Assembly: GCF_023856365.1 (NCBI RefSeq) | Contig: NC_064535.1 | Span: 10,126,363 to 10,190,362 of the forward strand | Direction: 5' to 3' | Source: Brienomyrus brachyistius | Lineage: Eukaryota; Chordata; Actinopteri; Osteoglossiformes; Mormyridae | Length of the DNA: 64,000 nucleotides | Shown: positions 12,561 to 23,885 of the stretch, one piece after another | How the letters are laid out: every line of letters starts with the position of its first letter | How positions within the stretch are numbered: position 1 is the first letter of the stretch | Position numbers and translations under genes: made by a program | The notes under the pieces: generated by a model | What the model was told of the DNA's origin: nothing | Databases searched by the model: none | What the model saw: only the letters and a program-made list of their open reading frames with translations

Positions 12561-13044
12561 AAAATATACTTAAATACATACATAAACTCTGTGTGTGTTT
12601 TCTGTTATCTCCTCTTGTTTTCACAGAATTGATTGAGTAGACATTCTCCTGTTTTTAAACGGACATTAAACGTTCTATGCAAAGTATCTAGTGTTATGAA
12701 TTACAAATCAAGCGAACATGAAAAAGGCTTAATTAATGAGATTTAGGAAAGCCATCTGCAAATTCAGTGTCCGACTTTCATATTTTTGGCCCTAGAGTGC
12801 AGGGATATGCATAATGGAGTTACAGAGACTGTCTGAACTGTAGTTTCAAAATTAACCCTTAACTCCTGTAAACAGAGATAACATACTATCATTATGTATT
12901 ATTACAAAACAATTACAAAACCTGTAGAAATAGATCTACTTGCAATTTCTCAAATGTGATCTGCTTTATTTTAGGGATAAAAAGGACAAACAAAACCTTT
13001 CCATCAGGAGGATAAATTAAAAAGCCACAGATATTAATAGAGAC

Positions 13045-13352
13045 GGCACAGTGAGGAGCTCTGCATCTTACACCTTCAGCACTGGGATTTAAATCCAGCG
13101 TCTGCTCGGTATGTGTGAAGTTAGCATGTTATCCCCAGGTCTCGTGAGGGTTCCATGGGGTTTTTCAGTTTCTGCCTGCAGTCCAAAGACACGCAGCTGT
13201 GGTAATTCTCATCTCTGAAGTGCACTCAGTGAGTGCATGTATGTGTTCTGTGATGAGCTGGCATCCCCTGGAGGGTGTACCTCTGCCTTGCACCCTTCAC
13301 TGCCTGGCCTCCCTGTGACCCAGACTAGGATAAGCTGCGGAAAGAAGGATGA
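13045..13352 (+). mobile_element. Old diverged SINE copy
   Basis: Follows the order of the SINE at 8985: CACAGTGAGGAGCTCTGCATC head, GAAGTTAGCATGTTATCCCC, CTGCAGTCCAAAGACACGCAG, GTGATGAGCTGGCATCCCCTG, then TAGGATAAGCTGCGG. Many substitutions indicate an old insertion. Confidence 0.6.
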
Positions 13353-14363
13353 TATTTTTCTTTGTTTCAATATCTAATCTATCGAATCCTCCACTCACAA
13401 TGGTGACTTTCAGAAATATGGCTGTGCAGATCATCTGTACCGCGTCTGCCAGGTTCACACGGAGTGCTGGTTCTTGTCGAAGCTGGCATGATTTCATAGG
13501 GATGTAGATTTACAAGCTAGAGAGAACACATGGTCTACAGTAGCACAGATAGATCCCTCTCTGCCTGGGAGAGAAACGAGAGAGAAAGAAGAGGAAAAAC
13601 AGAGGTATGTGGGGGTCTTTCACATATTCTTCCTCGTGTTTGTTCATGTTTATTTTATGCGTCTTGTTCTCATTAAATATGGAAAATGGAGAGAGATCAC
13701 GAGTAGCTGCTCAGACTGAAAAAAAAACAAGGAAGAACGTGTAGAACATTTGGGGAAATTAATTTAAAAAGCCAGAGGTGAAGAAAGCAGATTTTTAAAA
13801 ATTCAGCGTGCATAACATCTGCATCAAAGATGGAATCGCTAAACAGTAGAATACTTTGGGAAGATTTTAAACCAAGAAATGTAATGATGTCATTATTGTT
13901 GTTGTTTCCGCAGTCGTCTTTCAAGTAAGGTTATCTCTAAAGTTCCTTCTACCTTTAATCTGAGTAAATCACTGTATTAAAACTGCACAAGTCCAATTGA
14001 TTATCACTGGTCATTTAAAAATAAATTTAAATTAAGCTAAAAGGTTTTTTTTACTAATGTAGATTTCACATCGTTTTTGTATTATTAATTATATATTAGG
14101 CCTAAATGAAAGGCATTTAGAGATAAAGAAAAAATGCACTCATATTTCTATTTTTAACAATGTGCTCCATTTATGCTCCTACCAAACAGTATGCCCTTAG
14201 AAGTTATTTAAAGAAAATAGTTTATTCAATACTTTGCTTAAGGCAACTATTTATGTGTTCAGAAGCAGTTTCTCTGAAGAATCTCTGGCCCAAAGCCCAG
14301 TTGATTATCCTGTATTCTTGCCTGCAGTGAGTCGTACCACATGGTCCAGGCCGAGACCCTACC

Positions 14364-17300
14364 ATGCATTTGGCCGTGCACCTGATCCTATTCACAATGC
14401 TGGTGCTGCACCCTGTAATGAGTGAGGTGAGCACCATTACAATTATAGCTTATTGGTTATACGCAGGTCTGCTTGCTTTGGCCATGACTGTAAACTGAAC
14501 CAGCAGTTCAATGTATTGTAAGGGTCTGTTTTTCATCAAGAGTGTCCACAGCAGATGTGAAACTGGCAAAGACTACAAAGTTGACTGGGAGTCCCCAGTT
14601 TATGGCTCTCCAGACTGAATTTTTTGTTTATGAGGACTAGAATAAGACACATGATAGCATGAAGAAACAAAAAGTACAGTGTACAGTACAGTGAAGTATT
14701 TGCTTGTAATTGGATTTTCCTCATTTTTGCATATTTAACAATTAGCTCTGCATCATACAGTGCTCTACATGAATTCTATCCCACTCTTCCACACAACACT
14801 GCTGTAGCTTAGCAACATTTGTGGCTTTTCAAGCCCTTTGCAGGTCCTGCCCCAATATTTCAGCGAGGTTCCAGTCATTTAGATGCACCTCACAGATCAA
14901 TAGCCTGACAATGTCCATTAGAATTCTTCTAATCAGATCAGAATTCTTGGTTCATTCTATGATGGAAAGGCATCCAGATCTTTCATCAGAAAAACCTCTC
15001 CATACCACTACAATACCACCACTGGTCTTGATCATTTGCACCCGGGAAATTGTTTTAGCCTAAATGGTAGTTTTATGTTTTCCATGTGGGGAATTTTTGT
15101 AGGGATAAACAATTCCGAGTAAATTCACAGTTGTCTCAAATGTTTTTCATTTGAAGAGTAACCATGGTTCATCTGAGGTTCAAGGCCCTTGTAAGAATTT
15201 CTTTAGAGTACTGTATGACTGGCGTGGTCTCCGTAGGTGATTTCTCAGGTAATATTGGAGGATCAGTATTGAAAAGTGCATGAAAGGAGAGATCTCGGTG
15301 TACGCTGTGTGTCATGTGTGCATATGTGAGGCTGCATCTGTGTTCTGCTGCTTGCCAGGGCAGCAGAGCCCAAAGGAAACAGAGACAAGCCGAGGAGAAA
15401 CTGCGACCGTATTGGGGTCGAACCAACCCAGGTGCAAAGCAGTAACGCGTAAATAACATCCCACAAACACATATAAATTCCGGACTTGATCGTCTTGGGT
15501 CTTCGTAATGTAAGTGCTAATGTAAGTAAGTACCTCTATGGCTTTCTCCAGAGAAGCTGTGCAAGCTGCTGAAGTGTTACAGTCCTGTTGGCTCCTCATG
15601 CCAAGCGGTGGAGCAAGGTGGTGTCTTAATCCCAAAATGCATATGTCCCCAGAAATGTCCGAGGTAAGACCACTTTACCATATGCTCTCTCAGCATACGG
15701 CTGGCTCTTTCTGAAATTCACAGCTTAATGTACACGACGGACACAATTTTGTACCCCCCCCCCCCCCCGGTTGTCTTATGTTTGTGTCAGTTTCCTCTGG
15801 CTACTCAGGTTTCCCTCCAGATCGAAATGGGGACTCAGAATTGCTCCTGTTGTACACATGTGTTGCCTGACATGGATTAGCGTCATTCCAGGAATGTCCT
15901 CTGCTACCTAGGACAGGCTGGAGGCTTACCGCATTGACATGAAGATTGTGTACGTCTTCCTGAAAGGAAACCTCTGTTGAATGAAATATTAATCAGTTCT
16001 TGTCACGTTGTGCCTTTTCTTGTATTTTTTTTAAAGGGAGGGAGTGCCAGTGTGCAGTGTGCTGGGGAAGACCTATGCCAGTGAGTGTCTGTTGCATAAA
16101 GAGTCCTGTCGAAAGAAGCGACGCACTGGCTTGGCTCACCTTGGTCCTTGCTTGGGTACGGTACAGTTGTCCTCCAACCCCTGGCATCCTCCTTGCCTAG
16201 TGATGCATGCTCATTGCTTCTGCAGATTCCTGTGTTCAGGTAATATGTGGAAAACCAGCAGGGTGTTTACTGGGACAGTTTCCTGCTCTGAACAGTGTCC
16301 AAAGCGGTGTGCGCAGAGATGGAATATGGGCAGTTCCCTTACCGGCTGATTGACTGGTTTCTGATGCTGAGTCGCATGGGCCAATCCTTCAGCTCCCCTC
16401 CCCCTCCCCAGGGCTGCCTGAGCCGGGAAGAGCGCAGGATGCTAGTAGAGGTAACGGTGAGGGCGGAGCTCATGGGAATTTTACTTAGACAAAAATGTTC
16501 TGTGGGCAGACTGAAAAAATGATTGGTTCAGAGAGATAACCAGTCAGATTGCGGAGGAGGTGGGTCCAAGCAACTACAAGAGCCAGGACTAACAAATCAG
16601 ACGTATTGGTCCCACCTCCTCTAGTTGATTGGACCCACCTCCTCTGCAATCTGATTGGTCATCTCTCTGAACCAATCATGTTTTTCTCTACCCTCAGAAC
16701 ATTTTTGTGATCTAAATGACCTCAGTGGGCATGCAGGTATTATACCATTCATTTCAGTGTGAACCTTCAGTGGTGTAAATCAGTTGAAACCAGCATAGTT
16801 TATTACTTGGGCCAAAACATTTTGTATCACTTATCAGTATGTGGCCAACACATGTATGGTTATAATTACCCTTACAAACCACTTGAAACAAGTTAATTGT
16901 ACTGTAACATTCTGTTGGAATTGTTGCTACATCACAAGATCTGGTCTGCAGATGAAAATAGCAAAATACAGCTGTATTGCTAAATGATCTATTTTAAAGT
17001 TTTCAAACAGATTTAAGGCCTAAGCTCTGTGCGATCCTCACCAGGCCGATATGGAGATGCGAGAGCAGCTGCATAAATAGACATCATCAATAATTGCTAA
17101 ATTATTCACGGAGAAAGTTAACGAGCTGGAAATATTATCCTCCGTTTGAAACACCCCATCATTCTTTCCTCTACCCCCATCTCCCTCGCACATGTCTTAT
17201 TCGGTCACTCCAATAAACGGACCCCCGTGCCCACCACGTCTCCTCCTCATTACCAGCGGCGGTTCATCCTGCTGGATCGGAACAAGGACGGGAAGCTTAG

Positions 17301-18759
17301 CCGTCGGGATCTGAAGAAGCTGCGTTACAAACAGATGCCCCTGGAACATTGTGCCCATCGATTCTTCCAGTGAGACCCTCCAGCCACTAACACCGACACA
17401 CACACACATTTCACCCTCAGGGGCCATTAAATATGCAAAAATAAAGTCAAATTGAGCTGAAATACCGAAAATATACCATTTATCCTGTATTTTCATAACC
17501 CTAATTGGCAAATTTGGATCCCAGGGCCATGATACCCCCTATTTTTCAAATTGGAGGGGCACCACATACTCACACGCACCCACCAGGATGAGAAAATTCA
17601 CACAATAACAAAAATTAGGTGCAAACTCAGATGACTTGCAATCTTTCTATTACATTGATGTAGGCTTTGTGCCAAGACATTTGCTTTATACTCATGGTGG
17701 ATCTATAATGTAATCAAAAGGCTGCAAACTGTCTGAGTTCGGATCCCATTTACATTATTTTCATGAGGTTGCATTATCGATGAACCAATGGGATTAATCA
17801 TTTGAAAAATGATTAAAAGCAGGGTATGGTGTTTCAAGTATATATTTCCAGAAAGTTACACCCTGACAGCACCCTCACACAGTCCCTTATCACAGTTCAG
17901 TCGAACGAGTAAGTTAACTAAAGACACAAGAGATGTGTTTCTGAAAAAGATGTGCTAAATGTTTAATGTTTTTATATTTTCATTTTTGGCTTCATTTTTT
18001 GGTGGATTTGGATTATGAGTACTGGGAAAAACTAACTCATGGGAAATTCCCATAAATATGCTTCATATAAACTTACATGTGTGTGTGTGTGTGTGTATGT
18101 GTGTGTGTGTGTGTGTGCGTGTGTGTGTGTGCGCGTGTGCGTATACATATTTTCCAGATCATGTGACAGTAACAGTGACAGAAAGGTGACCCTGAAGGAA
18201 TGGATTGCTTGCCTGGTCGATCAGTCTGAGGACTGGTTCCAAGACTTCACATGTTAGTGTAAATTGTTGACACTCTCCAACAGCAAAGACCAGAAATCTA
18301 CACAGAACTCATTTGGACTTCTCAGTTTGTGCAGAAACACATAATGAGCGTGCAGATGGTATACAAATCCGAAATTATATTTGACCCTTTCTTAATTCCC
18401 ATCTACCATACCCAAATGGTGTACAGCTGGTTGGGTTAGAGATCTGTTGCCCAGAAGGTCATGGGTACAAATCCCGTAGCCAGCAGAGTAATTATATTAC
18501 TTTAGAGCCTTTGAGCAAGGTCCTTAACCCCGATGACCCCAGGGACAATGGCTGATCCTTCTTTTACGATCCTGACTTGTACAGAGGCGTCTGCTTAATA
18601 AATAAATGTCATCAGGCTTTCTAGCAGATTCTTATATCTGTGTAATTTTAATACTTTTCTTAATATAACTAATTAACTAATAGGTCTCTGCTTCTTTCTG
18701 TCACAGCTATGAAGATGGGTTCCCGGATATTATGTGCTACGGAACAAAATAAGTTTTGA
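14364..18759 (+). CDS. Short SPARC-family secreted calcium-binding protein, 7 coding exons
   Basis: Exons 14364-14426, 15554-15663, 16037-16155, 16296-16450, 17257-17369, 18158-18252 and 18707-18759 join in consistent phase to 708 nt (235 residues plus TGA). The start ATG has a good context (CTACCATGC) and opens a hydrophobic signal peptide (residues 1 to about 20). Next come a cysteine-rich follistatin-like segment (22-58, LCKLLKCYSPVGSSCQ), a Kazal-type module (59-95, VCSVLGKTYASECLLHKESC) and the SPARC extracellular calcium-binding region: EFPLRMRDWL of SPARC corresponds to QFPYRLIDWF. EF-hand 1 is DRNKDGKLSRRD (156-167), canonical though with Asp at position 12. EF-hand 2 is DSNSDRKVTLKE (190-201), preceded by EHCAHRFFQSC, like EHCTTRFFETC of SPARC. 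The acidic N-terminal domain of SPARC and hevin is absent. Such proteins act in extracellular matrix. I cannot place it as an ortholog of a named member. SMOC and testican are less alike. Confidence 0.8.
16486..16714. mobile_element. MITE-like element with terminal inverted repeats over 80 bp
   Basis: The left arm 16486-16569 and right arm 16629-16714 are near-perfect reverse complements. Shared blocks include GATTGGTTCAGAGAGAT, CAGATTGC and GAGGAGGTGGGTCCAA, with a small indel near the outer ends and about 60 bases between. It lies in intron 4 of the SPARC-like gene, about 35 bases after the exon 4 donor. Confidence 0.8.
18078..18141 (+). repeat. (GT)n microsatellite beside a splice acceptor
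   Basis: About 64 bases of GT/TG with a few GC and TA interruptions. It ends about 15 bases before the AG of the acceptor of exon 6 (18156-18157) of the SPARC-like gene, so it occupies the place of much of the polypyrimidine tract. Confidence 0.95.
18420..18605 (+). mobile_element. tRNA-derived SINE, second family
   Basis: Shows TTGCCCAGAAGGTCATGGGTAC as a B-box-like region, then GAGCAAGGTCCTTAACCCC, CCCCAGGGACAATGG and a TCTGCTTAATAAATAAATG end. Sits in the last intron of the SPARC-like gene. Confidence 0.65.
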
Positions 18760-18972
18760 AGTGCAGTATGAAGCATGCCCTGGTTTGCCTTTCCACAGTA
18801 TCGTCGCTAAATGTTCTTAGCTTGATCTGCGGCATGCTGGTCTGTCACGATTGCCTGAAACGTTATATCTCGTACTGTCTCCTAGTGGTTATAATTAGTA
18901 CTGCATAAATATTGCATTTTTAGCATATTTGTTTTTAAAACCTACATTAATCAACATAGCACATCGGTCCCT

Positions 18973-18978
18973 AATAAA
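18973..18978 (+). other. Polyadenylation signal AATAAA (SPARC-like gene)
   Basis: Canonical hexamer about 215 bases after the stop codon of the SPARC-like gene, with GT/T-rich sequence following. Confidence 0.55.
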
Positions 18979-18979
18979 T

Positions 18980-21900
18980 GTCCGTATGACTTTGTGCTGT
19001 AATTAACTGTCAATGTGTATAAGTACTGCATAAAAAATGGTCTTTAGATGAATGAACAATTTGTTATGGTCAAATTCTCAGTAGGCTGAATAAGAAATTG
19101 AGAAACTTCAAAGGAGGTTTGAAGCAGAACGAATACAGGCAATGTCATTGGATTCAAACTGATTTTTGACAAGTAAAATTGTTCTATTGTTTCAGTCATT
19201 GAAACAGACACAGACAAAAAAAATCAGCTAAGTATTTAAATCAAATCCAGTCAATTATGCCTAATAATTTATATTTACGGTAGCGGCTCCTTTTATACGT
19301 GTTTCAACTTCTGTTGTAATTCTAACTAAAGTCTACCGGAAAAAAAAGAAATCGGGTGAGAGTAAAGGAATGTAGCACCGCACTTTTGAAAAGAAAAAAA
19401 AAAGAATGGTAGAGGACACAGTAATGCACTCTAACTGGGAGTTAGCAGAAGTGTGGAAAACACAAAGTACGCATTAAAAATTTAGGAGAAAGGTTGCCGA
19501 AGAGAAGTGCAGCATTAGAGTAACCGGGAAAAGGTGGAAATGTCCGATTCAGAGCACAAGACCGAGACGGAGAGATTTATTAAACGGATGCGCTCGTGGA
19601 AGCTACAAGAATCAGCGTTTCATTCAAACAACAGCTGACGGCGGTTTTGCCCAAGGTGACAGCTTCGATCCTGCATCCATCGTGTCTCATAAGTCATCAC
19701 GTTTGTTTCGCCGGGATGCAAAGTTCAAGACGTCTCAGGTGAATCTGAGAAAACCTCACAAATGCACAGTAAAAGAGAGATTTATGTGCCGCTGCTGAAG
19801 TTCTCACTGTTTCACCTTCTAAGGAATACTTGGAAAGTAGCTCGATGTGTTATGCGGGGAGATGGGGATTATTTTGGCTGTGGAAGAAGGGGAGTGAACC
19901 CATGCAGTTAGTCTCAACTGGGAGCATGCAGCATTTCCTTTAGAGAGAGCTGTTAACACAGTCGGTAAGGGCAAGACGTCTGTGAAAGGGGCTGTGAATA
20001 TAAAGTTTCCCTTGGGGCGGGCTTCTTTATGTGATAGCGAATACTCCCGGGGTCGTCCGCCCCATTCACCCTTACAAAACATGCTCTCGCTAAAAAAAAT
20101 GCACATTAATTTCCCCAGTATGCCCTACAACACCATCCACCCCCACCGGATAATCCTGTTACCCTCACCGCCAGAACCTAACCCCACCCCTCGACTCTCA
20201 TGCTCTAAGATGTTGAGATATTGTGTTGTCCCGGGAGGAGCTTTGCAAACTCAGCAGCAGATGGGTTGCCGTTGATGATGTGTAGTTAAAAATAAAGATT
20301 CCTTTTTAACCCGTGCTCTGCAGACGTGCATTTTCCAAAAGAGCAGCTCCGCGGTCTAACCTTGCAAATACCGCGGTACGTCTGAGACTGCTGCTGGAAA
20401 ACATGATATTTAATAAATGATCATAATAAAGACGGCCATGCATTATGCATGCGACGTAACGATCCATAAATTATAAATAAACGAGTACTTTTGGCATTTC
20501 TTTCATGCAATTATTTAAATTAAATTTGCTCTTTCTCTCCAAGGACGAAGGCGTCCAGTAACTGCTTTCCCATTAATTATTAACAGGAACACAAGAGAGG
20601 GAATGTAGTATGATCAAAGAAAATATTGAGGCCAGGGATGATGGCATGAGGAGCTGTGGAAGCCCCAGACACCAGAGAAGCAGGCAGTGGAGTAGGAACG
20701 GCAGGACAAGCATGGTGCTTCATGCACTTGAGCACCTGTTCACTAGAGATAAGCTGGGAAAACCCAAAAAGATGCAAAGACTAAAAAAATGGGCGCAAAT
20801 GAAAATTCATTAAAATGTCTTTCAGGAGCATAATCATCATCCTCTGTGAGGCGATCAAACTTTCCAAGACACTTTTATGAAAGTGGGACAAGGCTCAAAG
20901 CTTTAAATAAAAAATGGGGCAAATCCTGGGGTTTGGGGTCTTGCTGGGAGGCTGAGCACATTTTGCACTATGCTGTTTCTCCGGGGCTGTTAAAGTTGTA
21001 TGGCATGGGACGATCTACTCCACTGTAAACAATGTGATGCCAGCGGTCCATGAAAGAGCTGCGCTATATTACTAAAGGGAACAAGTGTTGGTATGCAGTC
21101 CGGGTTTAAATTTTCTGTTGGAATTTCAGATTAGTGGGGGCACGTCTGGAAAAAAAAAAACAATGCATGTACTTGCTATTGTAATTGCTTTGTATTGTGA
21201 CTAGAAGGATGTGGGTGAGAGACGGTGATGAGAAAGTACTCTGTTCCTCTCGAGGGTGGTACTTGACCCACAGGGCAACCAACCATTGATTGCCTCGGGC
21301 CCCTTGGCACCGCCCACAATTCATTCGCTAGCATCACAGTCTGGGCTTTTTGGGCCCCACCCTGTTCTCCTTTCAGTCTCATGAATACAGTTACCAGGCT
21401 CGTCATCCGGCTGCTGGAAACATTCATGGCTTATTCAGTCTTATAACCACAAGCCTTAAACCCAACTCTCAGACAGAAGTCACCATGATCTACCTATATG
21501 CTCTCCCTATAATCTATCAATAAAACATAAAATAATTATTCCTAAGTGAAGTAAAGCCTGTAAAAGTTTACCTGGGCACCAATAGGATTTAACAATGCAT
21601 TGGTTGTAAAGTGCAAGCAAACTTGGAGAAAACCTGATTGAGAACGGAGGCCTTAAGTTCTTCAGTAGCCATTCAATGTGGGCCCTCATTGCTTGGCTAA
21701 CAAACAGTTAATGCGAGCAAGTTGTGCAACAACACCCCCTCCCCATCCTCTGTCACCATCTCTGACACCCCCACCACTCCAATCTTCCAATCACCCTCCT
21801 CACTCACACTGCTCACACACACTGCTCACACACACACACATGTGCGTGCCTGTTTGATTTGTGCAGCTTACTTACCAGACCGCTCTGATCTGGGCTTGGG

Positions 21901-23867
21901 GGTGGGGGGGGGGGTGGAGAGCGCAGACTGGCAGTGGAGCATTCAGGCTGACAGTCGACGATCAAAGCTCTGGGGCTTCACGTGCAACCTCTCGCTTCAT
22001 CTGCTAGGATCTCCGGCACACCTGAAGTCAGAAGGTGGCGAGGGCATAGGGGGTGGGGCTGTGCTCTACCTACATCATCCCAGGGTGGGAATTGACGAGA
22101 GGTTCTCTTCGCCGGTCTTCAGCGTCTAATGCTTCATCCTGTCTGTGGACCGAATTCACAATGTCGGGTAAGGAGATGGTCGCCATCGTCGTCAGGTCCT
22201 GCAGTTCATTGTAAACTTTGCGTTACAGACCGTTTCTACAGGTGCGTTGAAAAGATTATTAAACAACCGCTGTACATTTATTACCATACTGTTGTATTGA
22301 GTAAGTGATGCTGAGAGTCTCTGCCCCCCCAACCACCCCCCCCATGTTGTCTGAGTTTCCACTTCAAATCTGCTCCTCCGCTTCTCCCTTCTTTATCATC
22401 CACTTTCTCCCCCCCTGGTCGCTCTCTGTGACTCTTTGGGATGAGATGCAGCATGATGCTTGGAGTGAGTTCGCGGATCGGGGTCGACAGCGGGAGGGCG
22501 GGCAAATCGGAGACAGCGCAGCTGACACAGGAAAATACACACTGATAATGGGAGGGAACGAGCCATATGAGATTCACAAAGGTGCAGCTGCCTGTAGCCC
22601 TTTGACACCAGAACTCTTGGAACTTCTCAACAAATTAGTAGCTTTTGGAGCGGTTGAAAAACCCTGCAGGCGCAGAGTCCGTGACGCGCTCTCGTTCTAT
22701 AATGTTGATCCAGATGGGAAACCGTCATGGGCCAGGTGGAATCTGATACATTGCACATGCTGCCATTTGAAGAAACTATTGATTCGCCCAGTCTGTGATA
22801 ATTACTGATGCAGTGGTGTTGAGTGTAGTTAACTCAGTCACGCTCATAATGTAACTGCTGTGCTATGAATCTTTCTGGGCGAGCAGTATATTTATAGAAT
22901 GACACCGAAGTTAAAGCAAGCCTTCATCTGTGTTTTTTTGGCTTATGAAAATTCAATAGGCTATAATTGTTGAGGAGGCTTCATTTTTAATGCAAGGTGC
23001 ATTTTGACAACTGTGCCACACTGGTGCACTGCATCGGCTCTCAATCTGTTAATCACTGAGTGACAGACGTGTGCTGTTTATTGAGCCATTAGCAATAGGA
23101 TAGCGGTAAATACTAATCAGTGGTTTGTTTGTCTTCTCTGCATCTTCAAGCTTTGCAGACGCTGTTTGCTTTCCTTTATCTTGGTTCAGTGTCCATCAGT
23201 ACACTGTAGGCAGCGCAGAAACAATACAACTTTCTTTAATTTTAAAGAAATTGTTTTATGTAAAAATAAATGTTCACATATTATGTCTTTTTCAGTTGAG
23301 GAGTCAGTTATGTAATAACCTTGAGGAATATTCTAACAGACATTTTCTGAGGTTTGTCTTTTTTATAATCTTTAAATCTTAAACCTTAAAAAACAAAATC
23401 TGTTGTCAACATGTAAGTTGGATGGTGTTACAGGGCTCTTGAATTTTGAATATTCAAAGGTATTCTCCATTTCAAATGAGTCATAAGTCGTAAAAGTAAG
23501 GAAGTATGGGGGGAAAAAAACACTTCTGATAAATAACGTGTTCTGTTACCATAAATAGATATGTCCTCAAAGGATTATACTCTTCAATAATAGTTGCATC
23601 TTCTTAAGCTTTGATAGTCAACTTGTGAGTGATTTTTTTTCTCCAAGTGTCAAGCTGGGCTATGCAGATCCCAGAGTAATACAGCAGGGCAATTTATTCC
23701 CAACATGAATAATTCTGTCTGAGTAGGAGAAATGTTTTCTCATATCAGTGAATCATCAGCTCAGAAGAAGTTTGCATGTTCCCTGGATGGTATGTGATTG
23801 ACACATTGCCTCCAGCTGTAAGGCTTTGGCCCTTGTCTTCCTGTTCTCTGTCCCACTCTACACAGGT
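18980..23867. other. Intergenic, possibly holding the 5' noncoding exon of the NDNF-like gene
   Basis: No recognisable coding exon. G-rich and CA-rich simple tracts occur at 21800-21920. At about 22160 ATGTCGG is followed by GTAAGG, a strong donor-like site that could end a leader exon of the downstream NDNF-like gene, whose first coding exon has an acceptor at 23867. The 167-codon ORF at 22305-22808 has no family resemblance and starts in a C-rich tract, so I do not call it. Confidence 0.4.
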
Positions 23868-23885
23868 GTAGAGCAAGTGTCATCA

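Larger units (their letters stand above)
11190..14336. other. Intergenic, no gene seen
   Basis: AT-rich spacer between the putative ccser2 promoter and the SPARC-like gene. It contains a repeat with GTGGGGACC / GGTCCCCAC motifs (12330-12560) and an old SINE (13045-13352). Small ORFs here show no family resemblance. Confidence 0.6.

Noticed and set aside
22160..22172. ATGTCGG with GTAAGG donor as a coding start
   Set aside because: No in-phase partner exon was found, so it is mentioned only as a possible leader exon of the NDNF-like gene.
22305..22808. 167-codon plus-strand ORF
   Set aside because: Starts in a C-rich simple tract and shows no domain. Likely chance in GC-rich sequence, though a repeat-derived origin is possible.
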